A DNA stretch of 64,000 nt from Rhodococcus sp. IEGM 1379 (GTDB lineage Bacteria > Actinomycetota > Actinomycetes > Mycobacteriales > Mycobacteriaceae). Below the pieces are notes generated by a model. It ran no database searches and was not told the origin of the DNA. It worked only from the letters and a program-made list of their open reading frames with translations. The stretch spans positions 1 to 64,000 of the forward strand of contig NZ_JASHKR010000006.1 of assembly GCF_030056815.1 (NCBI RefSeq), written 5' to 3'. A program made the translations under genes and the position numbers. Shown here piece after piece: positions 27,760 to 37,132 of this stretch (positions are counted from its first letter, which is position 1; each line of letters starts with the position of its first letter).

Positions 27760-29309
27760 GCAGGGTTCTGGCTCTTTGGTGCCCGGACTGGCCGGCAGTG
27801 GCAGCGGCTGCGCTGGCTGATCTTCCGGCTACACATCCTGTGGCTGTCACCTCCGGCAACCGGGTGATTGCGTGCAGTGCGACGGCACGGGCCGAAGGGG
27901 TTCGGCGAGGATTACGCAGACGCGAGTCGCAGGCGCGATGCCCGGAACTGTATGTGGCGGTTGCAGATCTGGAGCGTGATGCTCGGTTGTTCGAGCCGGT
28001 TGCGGCCGCGGTCGATGCGGCAGCGCCCGGTATCGAAGTGCTCCGTCCGGGGCTGTTGGTACTGAGTGCGCGTGGTGTCAGCCGGTATTTCGGCAGCGAG
28101 GAAGCCGCAGCGGAGCGGTTGGTGGATCAGGTTGCGGCGGTGGGCGTCGAATGTCAGGTGGGGGTGGCAGATCAGCTGTCGACGGCGGTGATTGCCGCGC
28201 GTAGAGCTGTGCTGGTTCCGCCAGGCTGCGGCGCGAGTTTCCTTGCACCACTGCCGATGTCGGAGTTGGCAGCTGAGCCCAGTTTGTCTGCGCAGCATCG
28301 CGGTGAGTTGGTGGACCTGCTGCATCGCCTCGGGATCAGAACCATCGGGGCGTTTGCCGACTTGCCTGCCGTCGATGTGGCGTCGAGGTTCGGTGCCGAT
28401 GCGGTACTGGCGCACCGGGCGGCCCGCGGTGAACCCGAGCGGCCACCGTCGGCGCGGACACTGCCGCCGGATCTCGAGGTGGAGCAGCAGTACGACCCGT
28501 CCATCGAGCGAGTGGACGCCGCAGCCTTCGCCGGACGTGCGTTGGCGAGTCTCCTGCATGACAAGTTGTCGGGAGCAGCAGTTGCTTGCACGAGGTTGCT
28601 GATCTCGGCGAGTACCGGGAACGGTGAGCATCTCTCTCGTACGTGGCGCTGCGCGGAGCCGTTGACGCCGGAGGGAACGGCAGATCGAGTGCGGTGGCAA
28701 CTCGACGGATGGCTGAGTGGGCGCAGCGAAGCCAAACCCACCGCCGGAATCGCGGTACTGCGTCTGGAACCGGTGGAAGTGGTCAGCGCCGGCGCTTTGC
28801 AATTGGGTCTGTGGGGTGGGGTGGGTGACGAGGACGAACGGGCCAGGCGCGCGTTGGTTCGAGTGCAGGGATTGTTGGGCGGTGAGTCGGTTCAGGTGGG
28901 AGTTCTCAGCGGAGGAAGGGGCCCGTTGGAGCGAATTACCTTGTTACCCTTGGGTGATGAACGTGTGGCGGTGCACGACCCGACGTCGCCGTGGCCGGGG
29001 CGACTGCCGCAGCCGGCCCCGGGATCGATCTTCGTCGACAATCCGAAGGTAGTGCTCCGGGATGCGTCGGGCACCGCGGTATACGTCACCGAACGAGGGG
29101 TGTTCAGTGCGAGGCCTGCGAGGCTGACGTGGGGAAGCAAGGAATGGGCGGTGCAGGGTTGGGCGGGGCCGTGGCCCGTCGATGAGAGATGGTGGGACAC
29201 GGCAGCGGTGCGGACGGCGGCGCGGGCGCAGGTGTTGTTGGAACAATCGCGGGCTCTGCTGGTGATCTGTGAAGGGGGAAGGTGGTCGGTGGAAGGCGTG
29301 TACGAGTGA
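27756..29309 (+). CDS. imuB: Mutasome protein ImuB (Y-family polymerase-like adaptor)
   Basis: A 517-residue Y-family polymerase relative. The N-terminal palm begins [20 protein letters not shown], where catalytic carboxylates of DinB-type polymerases are only partly kept, as known for ImuB, which is not itself a polymerase. A little-finger region follows (about 245-345). The beta-clamp motif QLGLWG at 349-354 corresponds to the QLPLWG motif I recall in M. tuberculosis. The C-terminal region (360-517) is thought to bind ImuA' and DnaE2. GTG 27756 gives the expected start and a 4-base overlap with imuA'. Confidence 0.92.
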   Translation: MSRVLALWCPDWPAVAAAALADLPATHPVAVTSGNRVIACSATARAEGVRRGLRRRESQARCPELYVAVADLERDARLFEPVAAAVDAAAPGIEVLRPGLLVLSARGVSRYFGSEEAAAERLVDQVAAVGVECQVGVADQLSTAVIAARRAVLVPPGCGASFLAPLPMSELAAEPSLSAQHRGELVDLLHRLGIRTIGAFADLPAVDVASRFGADAVLAHRAARGEPERPPSARTLPPDLEVEQQYDPSIERVDAAAFAGRALASLLHDKLSGAAVACTRLLISASTGNGEHLSRTWRCAEPLTPEGTADRVRWQLDGWLSGRSEAKPTAGIAVLRLEPVEVVSAGALQLGLWGGVGDEDERARRALVRVQGLLGGESVQVGVLSGGRGPLERITLLPLGDERVAVHDPTSPWPGRLPQPAPGSIFVDNPKVVLRDASGTAVYVTERGVFSARPARLTWGSKEWAVQGWAGPWPVDERWWDTAAVRTAARAQVLLEQSRALLVICEGGRWSVEGVYE

Positions 29310-29330
29310 GCGGGTCTACTCTGGGATCTC

Positions 29331-30086
29331 GTGAGTGTCGCTAACGTACGCAGTGCCGGTGGAATCGAAATCAGCTACCGAGATTCCGGTGCCAACTCGA
29401 GTGCTGCCGAACTTCCGCCCGTAGTCCTGATTCACGGGATGGGCGGTGACAGCCGAACCTGGGACAGGTTCGCCCGGGCATTACGGTCTCGCGATCGGCG
29501 GGTTGTGTCTGCAGATCTTCGTGGACACGGGCGGAGCGACAGGGCGTCGTCGTACCTGTTCGAGGAGTTCGCCGAGGACGTCATGGACGTGTGCGATCAC
29601 TTGGAATTAGACCAAGTCGATGTGGTGGGGCATTCTCTCGGCGGGCATGCAGCGTCGCTGATTGCGCAGAAACGACCCGCCGGAGTCCGCAAATTGGTCA
29701 TCGAGGAAGCTCCGCTCCCGCTACGCGCCGGCGATCCGGAACAGGTGTTCACGAAAAAGTTACCGAGCGTCCCTGAACTGTGGCATGCCACAACAAGTTT
29801 GGTCCGACATCCTCGTGCCGCATTTTCATTCGATCGGTCGATGACAGGGTCGGCGCTCGAGCAGTTTCGCAGACCGGATCAGCAATGGTGGGACAGGCTG
29901 CCGTTGATCGAAGCAGATACCTTGTTCTTGCGCGGTGGACTCGGCGGAATGGTCGATGCGGATCGCCTGCGCGAAGTTGCGGCCACGCTCAGACGCTGTG
30001 AGGTCGTGTCATTTCGTACCGGTCACAGTGTTCATCGGGACGGCTACCGCGAATTCGAGTCTGCAGTAGTGCCGTTCATTTCCTGA
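29331..30086 (+). CDS. Alpha/beta-hydrolase fold enzyme
   Basis: A 251-residue hydrolase. The oxyanion strand is VVLIHGMGGDSRTW, the nucleophile elbow GHSLGG (Ser near 103), the acid is probably Asp in GMVDADRLRE, and the catalytic His lies in RTGHSVHRD. No signal peptide. GTG 29331 lies 21 bases after imuB on the same strand, so SOS read-through is possible. The family covers esterases, lactonases and C-C hydrolases; nothing here fixes a substrate. Its stop codon falls inside a 15-bp tandem repeat. Confidence 0.88.
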   Translation: MSVANVRSAGGIEISYRDSGANSSAAELPPVVLIHGMGGDSRTWDRFARALRSRDRRVVSADLRGHGRSDRASSYLFEEFAEDVMDVCDHLELDQVDVVGHSLGGHAASLIAQKRPAGVRKLVIEEAPLPLRAGDPEQVFTKKLPSVPELWHATTSLVRHPRAAFSFDRSMTGSALEQFRRPDQQWWDRLPLIEADTLFLRGGLGGMVDADRLREVAATLRRCEVVSFRTGHSVHRDGYREFESAVVPFIS

Positions 30087-30126
30087 ATCGAACGAGCCTG
30101 AATCGAACGAGCCTGAATCGAAACGA
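30082..30126. repeat. Three tandem copies of a 15-bp repeat
   Basis: Unit CCTGAATCGAACGAG at 30082 and 30097, with a slightly changed third copy at 30112. The first copy includes the TGA stop of the hydrolase gene; the others lie in the gap before the sulfatase gene. Confidence 0.9.
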
Positions 30127-30188
30127 ATATGTGTAACAAGCGACAAAACGGTCAACTCTGAGGACACACTCTCGAGAGGACGCATTCC

Positions 30189-31850
30189 GTGAGCCCAGAA
30201 ACTGCGAACGTCCACCATCTCAGTCATGGAGTTCCCCGTCGGATGTTCTTGGGTGGTGTGGGCGCGGTGGTTCTCGCAGGTATGACGGATATCGGGTCGG
30301 CGACCGCCGCAGACACGCCGGCAAGGAAAGCGCCCAGCGATTCATTTCCGGCCCAGCCCAATATCGTGGTCATCATTACCGACCAGGAACGGCGGCCGAT
30401 GTACTGGCCGCAAGGATGGGTCGAGCGGAATCTGCCTAACCGACAACGGATTGCGGCTCACGGACTCACATTCGATCAAGCCGTGTGCAATACGGCGATG
30501 TGTTCGCCCAGTCGCAGCACATTCTTCACCGGCCTGTACCCGGCGCAGCATGGCGTGACCAGAACCCTTACCGAGGGCGGCACGGTATCTCCGACGGAAC
30601 CGCAATTGCAGACGTCGGAGCAGAACCTGGCGAAGATGTTGGCGTCGGCCGGCTACAACGTTCATTACCGTGGCAAATGGCATTTGAGTAAGGGTTCCGA
30701 CGGCGGAGATCCCACCAGCGACGACGTCGCGGCATTCGGTTTCGAGGGATGGGTTCCACCGGATGCCGGCCAGGACACCAATCCCGATCATTTCGGCGGG
30801 GGATGCGCCGATCATGATCGTCGCGCCGCGGAAGAAGCGGTAGAATTTCTTACCGGACCGGATGCGAAGGGAGGCAAACCTTTTGCGCTCATCGTCTCGT
30901 TCGTCAATCCACACGACGTACTTGCCTACCCACAATCGTGGAATGCCATGAACGGCACGTGCGACAACTACGGGTCGGACGCCCCCGGTTCGTTCGAGCA
31001 GGGTATCGAACTGCCGCCGACCTTCGACGAAATCCTGGCTTTCAATCACAAACCGAGCGCGCAGGTTCAATCCGAGTTGTTGCTTGCCGCCGGACTCGGA
31101 CCACTGCTCGGACCGGACCAGGCCAAGAACTACATCAACTTCTACGCCTACATGCACAAGGTGGTGGACGAGCACATCGGCAGCGTGCTCGATGCGTTGG
31201 AAGCCACCCCACAGATGCTCGATCAGACCGTCATCGTGCGCATGTCCGATCACGGCGAGATGGGGATGTCGCATGGAGGGCTCCGGCAGAAGGTGTTCAA
31301 TGCCTACGAGGAAACTTTGCGCGTCCCGCTTGTGATCAGCAATCCGTTGTTGTTCCCCAATCCGGTACAGACGGATGCTTTGGCGTCGTTGATCGATGTG
31401 GTGCCGACGCTCGCAACACTCGCCCAGGTGCCGGACCGAGGTGCGTGGAACTTTCTCGGAACGGATCTGACACCGGTGATTGTCGACGCGGCGGCCTATC
31501 CGAACGCGCCGAGTATGCAGGTCCAGGACACGATTCTCTTCACCTACGACGATCAGAACTGTGCGACACCGGACGGTCAGAGCATTGTTACGCAGCCGAA
31601 CCATATTCGCTGTATCCGGGACAGTCGCTGGAAGTACACGATGTACTTCGATCCGGCGGGAGTTGCTGCGCCCCAGTACGAGTTGTACGACATGGCGGCC
31701 GATCCGCTGGAGCTGAATAACCTTGCGAACCCGCTCAACTTTGCGTTCTATCAGCCGGCCAAAGCCGCCGAGATGAACACAAAACTCTTCGCGGTGATGC
31801 AATCGAAGGGTGTTTCCCTGGCCGAATCGAGCAATGTTCCGCAAAACTGA
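30189..31850 (+). CDS. Tat-exported type I sulfatase (formylglycine enzyme)
   Basis: A 553-residue alkaline-phosphatase-superfamily hydrolase. A twin-arginine signal (RRMFLGGVGAVVLAG, residues 17-31) with AxA-like cleavage near 42 indicates folded export. The sulfatase signature CSPSRS at 105-110 supplies C105, which a formylglycine-generating enzyme converts to the catalytic residue. The metal site begins at D65 (VIITDQE) and continues at MSDHGEMG. It may release sulfate from sulfate esters; a phosphonate or choline ester substrate cannot be excluded. No modifying enzyme gene is nearby. GTG 30189 has GAGAGGA upstream. Confidence 0.88.
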   Translation: MSPETANVHHLSHGVPRRMFLGGVGAVVLAGMTDIGSATAADTPARKAPSDSFPAQPNIVVIITDQERRPMYWPQGWVERNLPNRQRIAAHGLTFDQAVCNTAMCSPSRSTFFTGLYPAQHGVTRTLTEGGTVSPTEPQLQTSEQNLAKMLASAGYNVHYRGKWHLSKGSDGGDPTSDDVAAFGFEGWVPPDAGQDTNPDHFGGGCADHDRRAAEEAVEFLTGPDAKGGKPFALIVSFVNPHDVLAYPQSWNAMNGTCDNYGSDAPGSFEQGIELPPTFDEILAFNHKPSAQVQSELLLAAGLGPLLGPDQAKNYINFYAYMHKVVDEHIGSVLDALEATPQMLDQTVIVRMSDHGEMGMSHGGLRQKVFNAYEETLRVPLVISNPLLFPNPVQTDALASLIDVVPTLATLAQVPDRGAWNFLGTDLTPVIVDAAAYPNAPSMQVQDTILFTYDDQNCATPDGQSIVTQPNHIRCIRDSRWKYTMYFDPAGVAAPQYELYDMAADPLELNNLANPLNFAFYQPAKAAEMNTKLFAVMQSKGVSLAESSNVPQN

Positions 31851-31916
31851 TTCACGTTGTAGTTCAGCGGGCATTCTAGTGGGACATATGTCTTCGTTTC
31901 GGGAAGAAGGAATGTC

Positions 31917-32873
31917 ATGACGCTCACCTCTCCGGGGCGAGAAGGTTTCAGTACTCTCCGATCGGGAGGGCTGAACTGGGACTCCTTCCCGCTTCGTTTG
32001 TTCACCAAAGGAAATGCCAAATTTTGGAACCCCGCCGACTTGGATTTTTCGCAGGACGCCCAGGACTGGCAGGAATTGACCAGCGAGCAGCAACGTAGTG
32101 CCACATTTTTGTGTGCGCAGTTCATCGCCGGAGAAGAAGCCGTCACCGAGGACATTCAACCGTTCATGAAGGCAATGTCCACCGAGGGCAGGTTCGGCGA
32201 CGAGATGTACCTGACTCAGTTCTGTTTCGAGGAAGCCAAACACACTCAGGTTTTCCGACTCTGGATGGATGCGGTCGGACTCACCGACGATTTGCATTCT
32301 TACGTCGCCGACAATCCCTACTACCGCCAACTGTTCTACGAGGAGTTGCCGTCGTCGTTGCGGATCCTCGAGACCGATCCCAGTCCCGTCAATCAGGTAC
32401 GCGCAAGCGTCACCTACAACCACGTCATCGAAGGCAGCCTGGCATTGACGGGCTATTACGCCTGGCAGAAGGTATGTGCCACCCGCGGAATCCTGCCCGG
32501 AATGCAGCAACTGATCAAAAAGATCGGCGACGACGAACGACGCCACATGGCGTGGGGGACTTTCACCTGCCGTCGGCATGTGGCGGCGGACGACTCCAAC
32601 TGGGACGTCGTCCAGCAGAGGATGGGGGAGTTGATGCCCATGGCTCTCGGAATGATCAACTGGGTCAACGAACAATTCGAGGTGCAGCCTTTCGGCCTCG
32701 ACAACCAGGAATTCCTCGAGTACGCCGCAGATCGAGCGCAGCGACGCCTGTCTGCAATCGAGTCGGCACGTGGACGCGATGTAGCTGAAATCGACCTGGA
32801 CTACTCGCCCGAGACTCTCGAGGAGAAGTTCGGGGAAGAAGATGCAGCAGCGATGAGTGAGGCCGCAGGTTGA
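31917..32873 (+). CDS. R2-like ligand-binding oxidase (R2lox, Mn/Fe)
   Basis: A 318-residue ferritin-like protein aligning with M. tuberculosis Rv0233 with a constant offset of five residues. Metal ligands are E73, E106, H109, E172, E207 and H210 (in GEEAV, EEAKH, VIEGS and DDERRH). V76 and Y167 occupy the positions that form the unusual Val-Tyr ether crosslink of R2lox. It lacks the radical tyrosine chemistry of true ribonucleotide reductase R2 and is not beside an R1 gene, so the nrdB label often given is wrong. The physiological substrate, probably a long-chain lipid, is unknown. It follows the sulfatase by 66 bases. Confidence 0.93.
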   Translation: MTLTSPGREGFSTLRSGGLNWDSFPLRLFTKGNAKFWNPADLDFSQDAQDWQELTSEQQRSATFLCAQFIAGEEAVTEDIQPFMKAMSTEGRFGDEMYLTQFCFEEAKHTQVFRLWMDAVGLTDDLHSYVADNPYYRQLFYEELPSSLRILETDPSPVNQVRASVTYNHVIEGSLALTGYYAWQKVCATRGILPGMQQLIKKIGDDERRHMAWGTFTCRRHVAADDSNWDVVQQRMGELMPMALGMINWVNEQFEVQPFGLDNQEFLEYAADRAQRRLSAIESARGRDVAEIDLDYSPETLEEKFGEEDAAAMSEAAG

Positions 32874-32900
32874 ATCTGGTTCTCCAAACCGTAAGCAGCA

Positions 32901-33940
32901 GTGCCCATTACAAATATTCTGACTTTTCCGACCGATTTGACTGTGGCGGTTTTCTCCGAACATAGTTTCGAATCCGATTGCGCCCTCATCGATTTCATTG
33001 CCGAATTGCATGAGTGTGAAGCGAAGTTGGTGGAGCGTAAGTGTGCTGCGATTGCGGAGTTTTTCACCCGTCGTAGTGCCGAGCACACCGCTTCCGGGAC
33101 GTGGTTGTCCACCGCGCACGAGTTGGCGGAATCGGAGATCGGGGCGGCGAAAGACGATGGGCCGCGCCGGCGCCGGGAAGCTCATCGGACTGGGCATTGC
33201 GTTGAAAACGCGTCTGCATCGTACGCGGGCGGCGATGGCGCAGGGGGAGTTGGATCTCTATCGGGTCGGGTTGATCGAATCCGCGACCGCGAACGTTTCG
33301 GATGAGTTGATCGGCGAGGCGGAACGCCTTGTGCTGGAGCAGGTGTTGGTTCCGGCGGTTGGGGGTGGGACGGGGTTGACGGGTCGCCGGTTGCGGGAGT
33401 TGGCGTGCTTGGTGTGTCGGCATGATTCGCGGACGTAGGAGCAGCGGCGGGCTGATGCGTTGGGTGCTTTGTTAAGACGAGCCGGCGTATCTGGACGGGT
33501 ACGGGGTGATCGGTGCCGAGCATGCGCGAGAGATCGCGAAGGCTGTGATCGTCAAGGAAGTGCGGGCGCCTGAGCCTGCCCGCGAGGCTGCGTCGGCGTT
33601 CGTCTACCGCCCCGGCGCGGCATTGGATACGTGGTTGCGGGTTCGTGCGGGGAGTTGTCAGTGGTTGCACTGTGATGTTCCGGCGTGGAATTACGATCTC
33701 GACCATATGGTGTCGTTCGATCACGCTGATCCGGCTAGTGGCGGGCAGACTGCATTTCGGGCGTTGGTTGCATACCCCGAACCCGGATCGGACGGTCGGC
33801 TTGGTTTCTCCGACGGGGCATTGTTTCCGGACCCGGGCGGCGGGGTTGCTCGCGGGGATGGCGGATCCGGTTCTGTCGGAGGGTGGGTCGCGGCGGCGGA
33901 GTCGGTTGGAGAACAAGGGCTGCCCGGGTTCGGGGTGAAC
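32901..33940 (+). pseudogene. Decayed DUF222 (13E12-type) HNH endonuclease gene
   Basis: A recognisable DUF222/HNH protein is spread over several frames. GTG 32901 starts an intact-looking N-terminus (LIDFIAELHECEAKLVERKC and SAEHTASGTWLSTAHELAES). Near 33160 the homology shifts frame (GAGKLIGLGIALKTRLHRTR, LIGEAERLVLEQVLVPA) and meets a stop at 33438. From about 33500 a third stretch carries an HNH-like site (CQWLHCDVPAWNYDLDHMV). The 3' end is approximate. 13E12-type genes are repeated in actinobacterial genomes. Several frame changes and a stop rule out a working product. Confidence 0.8.
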
Positions 33941-33949
33941 GCCGGCGGA

Positions 33950-34798
33950 TTACGGGGACGACCCACCACCGTTCTGAGCGCCATGTCCGTTGGTCGGGCT
34001 CAGACCCTGTCGGTCTAACCAGGCCAAGCTGTAGTTCGCGATCTCGCGCCACCCGTGGTCGATGGTCAGTGAATGCCCACGGTCGTCAAAGATCTTGTAC
34101 TCGTTGACTGTTGGTGCGTTGTGGTACATCTTGAAAGAGCTGTCGGAGCTGGCTTTCGGGACCGTTCGATCTTTTCCGCCGCCGATCATCAGCAGTGGGC
34201 CGCGGTCTGCGTTGAAGTCGACTTTTGCTGGACTGTGGGGCGAGAAGTTGGCGAGAGCGGCTTCGAAGAGTGGTCGACCAGGCGCCGGAATGACGTATCT
34301 CTCGTACAGTGCGTCGGATTCGTCTTTCGTGATCGCGCTGGCGAAGGACTTGTGAAAGGACTTCTTGGTGTGGGAATACGCCTTCCGATAGTTGGTGGGG
34401 TTGGACAGGACCGGGAGCACGCTGCCGAGTTGCACGAGAGGCAATTTCAGGACACCTTTGGGTTGTGCGGGGTCGATAGCTACTGCGGCAGAAGCCAATT
34501 TCTGTCCCAGAAGTTTTTGGGCGATCAGTCCGCCGAAGGAATGGCCGACCACGATAGGCGGTGCATCAAGGTCGGCAATCACCCGTGCGTAATGGTTGGT
34601 GATTTCGTCGATCCCGTGATCGGCAATGTCCTCAGGATGTTCGCGAGACTCGCCGACGGTAGACGCGTCTCCGGGCCAGCCGGGTGCCATCGTGGCATAA
34701 CCGAGTTCGTTGAAAGCCTGTGTCCACGGTTCCCAGGTGCTCGGATGCATCCACAGTCCATGAATGAAAAGTACCGTCGGCTTGGTGGTGGTGGGCAT
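33950..34798 (-). CDS. Alpha/beta-hydrolase
   Basis: A 282-residue hydrolase. The oxyanion strand is VLFIHGLWMHPSTW, the nucleophile VVGHSFGGLIAQ (Ser near 87), the acid probably Asp in IGGGKDRTVP near 211, and the His in DDRGHSLTIDHGW near 243. No export signal. It resembles a group of actinobacterial lysophospholipase- or lactonase-like proteins; the substrate is unknown. Its last codons overlap the debris of the HNH gene, and it stands alone as a leftward unit, divergent from the small membrane-protein gene at 34887. Confidence 0.87.
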   Translation of the reverse strand: MPTTTKPTVLFIHGLWMHPSTWEPWTQAFNELGYATMAPGWPGDASTVGESREHPEDIADHGIDEITNHYARVIADLDAPPIVVGHSFGGLIAQKLLGQKLASAAVAIDPAQPKGVLKLPLVQLGSVLPVLSNPTNYRKAYSHTKKSFHKSFASAITKDESDALYERYVIPAPGRPLFEAALANFSPHSPAKVDFNADRGPLLMIGGGKDRTVPKASSDSSFKMYHNAPTVNEYKIFDDRGHSLTIDHGWREIANYSLAWLDRQGLSPTNGHGAQNGGGSSP

Positions 34799-34886
34799 GG
34801 GCTCTCCTGTGATCGATCGGGCCTGACCGGTAGGGATACCCGCATTCGTCTAACTCATTCATTTCGCAACTGGCAAGATTGCTGTC

Positions 34887-35390
34887 ATGTTCAGAATCTC
34901 GAATCAGCGATCCATGGCCGTATGGTCCGCGACTTTTGTTCTCTCACAAGCCAATATCGTCAGACTTCTGGGTCCGGCGGCTCCGCGGGTTCTGGAAGTG
35001 CAGACGGCATTCTCAGCTCGTCGATACCACGAGGTTCTGGCAAGAATGGATGACGCCGAAACCGCACGTTTCCGTAGCCACTACTTCCCGGACTTTGTGC
35101 ATCCGGCGGTCTACGCAATGGCATTACGCGCGGGTGCACAGCGACTGGGAGAGCACGTGCCCCTGTCGCCGGTAACGCAGAAAGCTCTGGCTGTAGCACC
35201 GGTACTTTCTGCTGTCGGTGACTACATCGAGAACATTGTCGGATTGCACCTGCTCGATCACCGCGATCACATCACCGATGGAGCGGTGCGAGTCACCTCG
35301 GCTGTCAGCATCGCGAAATGGGTATTGGCGCTGGGAACTCTGGGATACCTGTCGCAAGGATTTGTCAGAGTGTGGGCATCGAGACTGTAG
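34887..35390 (+). CDS. Hypothetical membrane protein
   Basis: A 167-residue protein with hydrophobic stretches near 8-30, 104-125 and 141-162 and a polar middle (residues 40-75). No family recognised with certainty; the pattern recalls small integral proteins of the DUF4149 or DoxX size class, which is only a guess. It is followed after 9 bases by the YdeI-like gene and then by a third gene on the same strand, so the three probably share a promoter. Confidence 0.65.
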   Translation: MFRISNQRSMAVWSATFVLSQANIVRLLGPAAPRVLEVQTAFSARRYHEVLARMDDAETARFRSHYFPDFVHPAVYAMALRAGAQRLGEHVPLSPVTQKALAVAPVLSAVGDYIENIVGLHLLDHRDHITDGAVRVTSAVSIAKWVLALGTLGYLSQGFVRVWASRL

Positions 35391-35399
35391 GGAGTGACG

Positions 35400-35972
35400 A
35401 TGGCGATAGAACTGGGCACCGAATATTTTGCCGATGGCGAGGAGTTTCGCCGCTGGCTGTCGCAAAATCATGAGTCTGTGCCGGGGGTGTGGCTGAAGAT
35501 GGCCAAGAAGACCTCATCGCATTCATCGATCGATTACGACCAAGCTCTCGATGTCGCTCTGTGCTTCGGTTGGATCGACAGTCAATCCAAGCGGGTGGAC
35601 GACAACTTTTTCGTGCAGAAGTTCTCCCCGCGCACGACGCGTAGTCCGTGGTCCACACGCAACGTGGAGATCGTCGCGAGATTGGCTGATGCTGGTCTGT
35701 TGGAACCGGCCGGCATTGCCGCGATCGAGAAGGCCAAGGCCGACGGTCGGTGGGAACGGGCGTACGCAGGATCGGCAAAAGCCGAGGTGCCGCAGGATTT
35801 CCTCGACGCGCTTGCCCAGAATCCTCAGGCGCAGGCGTTCTACGAGACTCTGAATTCCACGAACCGGTACACAATCTTCTACCGGTTGCAGGAGGCCAAG
35901 CGACCGGAGACCAGAACGCGCCGGATCGAGAAGTTCATCAGCCAACTCGCGGAGGGCAAAAAGTTTCATTGA
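35400..35972 (+). CDS. YdeI/OmpD-associated family protein
   Basis: A 190-residue soluble protein with the family blocks VWLKMAKKTS, DYDQALDVALCFGWIDSQ and FSPRTTRSPWSTRNVE, and the C-terminal part RLQEAKRPETRTRRIEKF. YdeI relatives are widespread; some are linked to resistance against cationic peptides and stress in enterobacteria, but their biochemical role is unknown. ATG 35400 is used because GGAG lies 6 bases before it; GTG 35394 is in frame. Confidence 0.88.
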   Translation: MAIELGTEYFADGEEFRRWLSQNHESVPGVWLKMAKKTSSHSSIDYDQALDVALCFGWIDSQSKRVDDNFFVQKFSPRTTRSPWSTRNVEIVARLADAGLLEPAGIAAIEKAKADGRWERAYAGSAKAEVPQDFLDALAQNPQAQAFYETLNSTNRYTIFYRLQEAKRPETRTRRIEKFISQLAEGKKFH

Positions 35973-35986
35973 GCGAAGCTGACACA

Positions 35987-36895
35987 ATGGGCATCGTGAT
36001 CGAAGCCATGACCTGCTCAGCACTCTCTGCCGTCGACGAGCCCTTGGAAGGTACAGCCGCGGAGGTGCGTGGTTGGGTGTGTCTCGAGTTCACCGCCGCG
36101 TGGGGCCGAGACGTGCTCGACGGCACCGCGTTGGGTGAGGAACTTGCCGCGGAGTTGATCCGTCGGGCTGATGCCGCAGATGTGCGCATCATGTTCATCA
36201 GGCATCCGGGTCGCAGTGAACCGCTGACCTCCGGCCACACGGTGTTGCTGGCTCGAACTCACCCCGACGATTCCTGGTGCGAGCGGGTGAAGATCGATTC
36301 ACCCGTCGATCTCCTCGAGATCGACTTTGCAGTGCTCGGTGGGCCGGCGCCAGGTCTGGGCGACCGCGTCGAGGAACCCATGGTGTTGGTGTGTGCACAC
36401 GGCAAGCGCGACCAATGCTGCGCAGTTTTCGGTAGACCTGTTGCAGCAGAGCTGGTTCGGTCATTCGGTGAGCATGTATGGGAATGTTCGCACACCGGTG
36501 GGCATCGCTTTGCACCGTCGATGATCCTGCTGCCCAGTGGCTATACCTACGGAAGACTGTCCGAAGCCGACAGCCTCGAAGCCGTCGAATCAGCAATGAG
36601 TGGCAGCGTCTACCTGTCGGGATTGCGTGGCCGAAGCACCTGGACTCCGCAGGGTCAGGTGTCGGAAATTTCTGTGCGGCAGCACATTAGTTGCGGTGTC
36701 GACGATCTGAGCGTGATCGATCTGGGTAGCGGAGTATCCATCGTTGAGCATGTAGACAGTCGGCGATGGGAAGTGGAGACCGAGACTTCAGAGCTGCCTC
36801 CGCGTCCACCGAGTTGTGGGGCGGCGCCCAAACCTGTTCGGTCCGTTACCGCCACGTCTGTTCGCGAACTGGGTTCGGGCCTGCTTCTCACTTAA
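35987..36895 (+). CDS. Sucrase/ferredoxin-like (thioredoxin-fold) protein
   Basis: About 302 residues, resembling the Suc_Fer-like family. The central part has a thioredoxin-like ferredoxin pattern VLVCAHGKRDQCCAVFGRPV, followed by ECSHTGGHRFAPSMILLPSG, the HTGGHRFA signature of this family. A [2Fe-2S] cluster is the family expectation. The biological role in actinobacteria is unknown. ATG 35987 was chosen; TTG 35969 is possible. The stop overlaps the 3' end of the convergent small gene by 8 bases. Confidence 0.8.
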   Translation: MGIVIEAMTCSALSAVDEPLEGTAAEVRGWVCLEFTAAWGRDVLDGTALGEELAAELIRRADAADVRIMFIRHPGRSEPLTSGHTVLLARTHPDDSWCERVKIDSPVDLLEIDFAVLGGPAPGLGDRVEEPMVLVCAHGKRDQCCAVFGRPVAAELVRSFGEHVWECSHTGGHRFAPSMILLPSGYTYGRLSEADSLEAVESAMSGSVYLSGLRGRSTWTPQGQVSEISVRQHISCGVDDLSVIDLGSGVSIVEHVDSRRWEVETETSELPPRPPSCGAAPKPVRSVTATSVRELGSGLLLT

Positions 36896-37118
36896 CGTGA
36901 CTCGGGCGGTCACCGAATATAAACCACGCCGCCGCGCCGAAGATCGGAAGAATGGCGATAATGGCGCACCAGCAGATCTTCGATTCCCATCGAAGCGTGG
37001 TCGATCTGAGAACAGAGAGAAGGGCTACGACGGTCAGCGCCAACCACAGGATTGCGGAAATGCCCCAGGCGATGTCGTAGCCGATAGGCACCGTCGGATT
37101 CGAGGTGTTGTTGTCCAT
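36888..37118 (-). CDS. Small membrane protein with PLDc_N-type domain
   Basis: A 76-residue protein with two membrane segments (about 14-38 and 47-68). The second ends WCAIIAILPIFGAAAWFIFG, which fits the N-terminal domain of cardiolipin synthases as a stand-alone protein; such small forms are common in actinobacteria and have no proven function. It lies 14 bases after the end of acrA1 on the other side and reads leftwards like acrA1, but starts beyond the acrA1 stop, so it can be transcribed together with it. Confidence 0.75.
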   Translation of the reverse strand: MDNNTSNPTVPIGYDIAWGISAILWLALTVVALLSVLRSTTLRWESKICWCAIIAILPIFGAAAWFIFGDRPSHVK

Positions 37119-37132
37119 GGTCGAACGCTACT

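Noticed and set aside
31917-32873. Ribonucleotide reductase small subunit
   Set aside because: Metal-ligand pattern and Val/Tyr crosslink residues are those of R2lox, and there is no large-subunit gene nearby.
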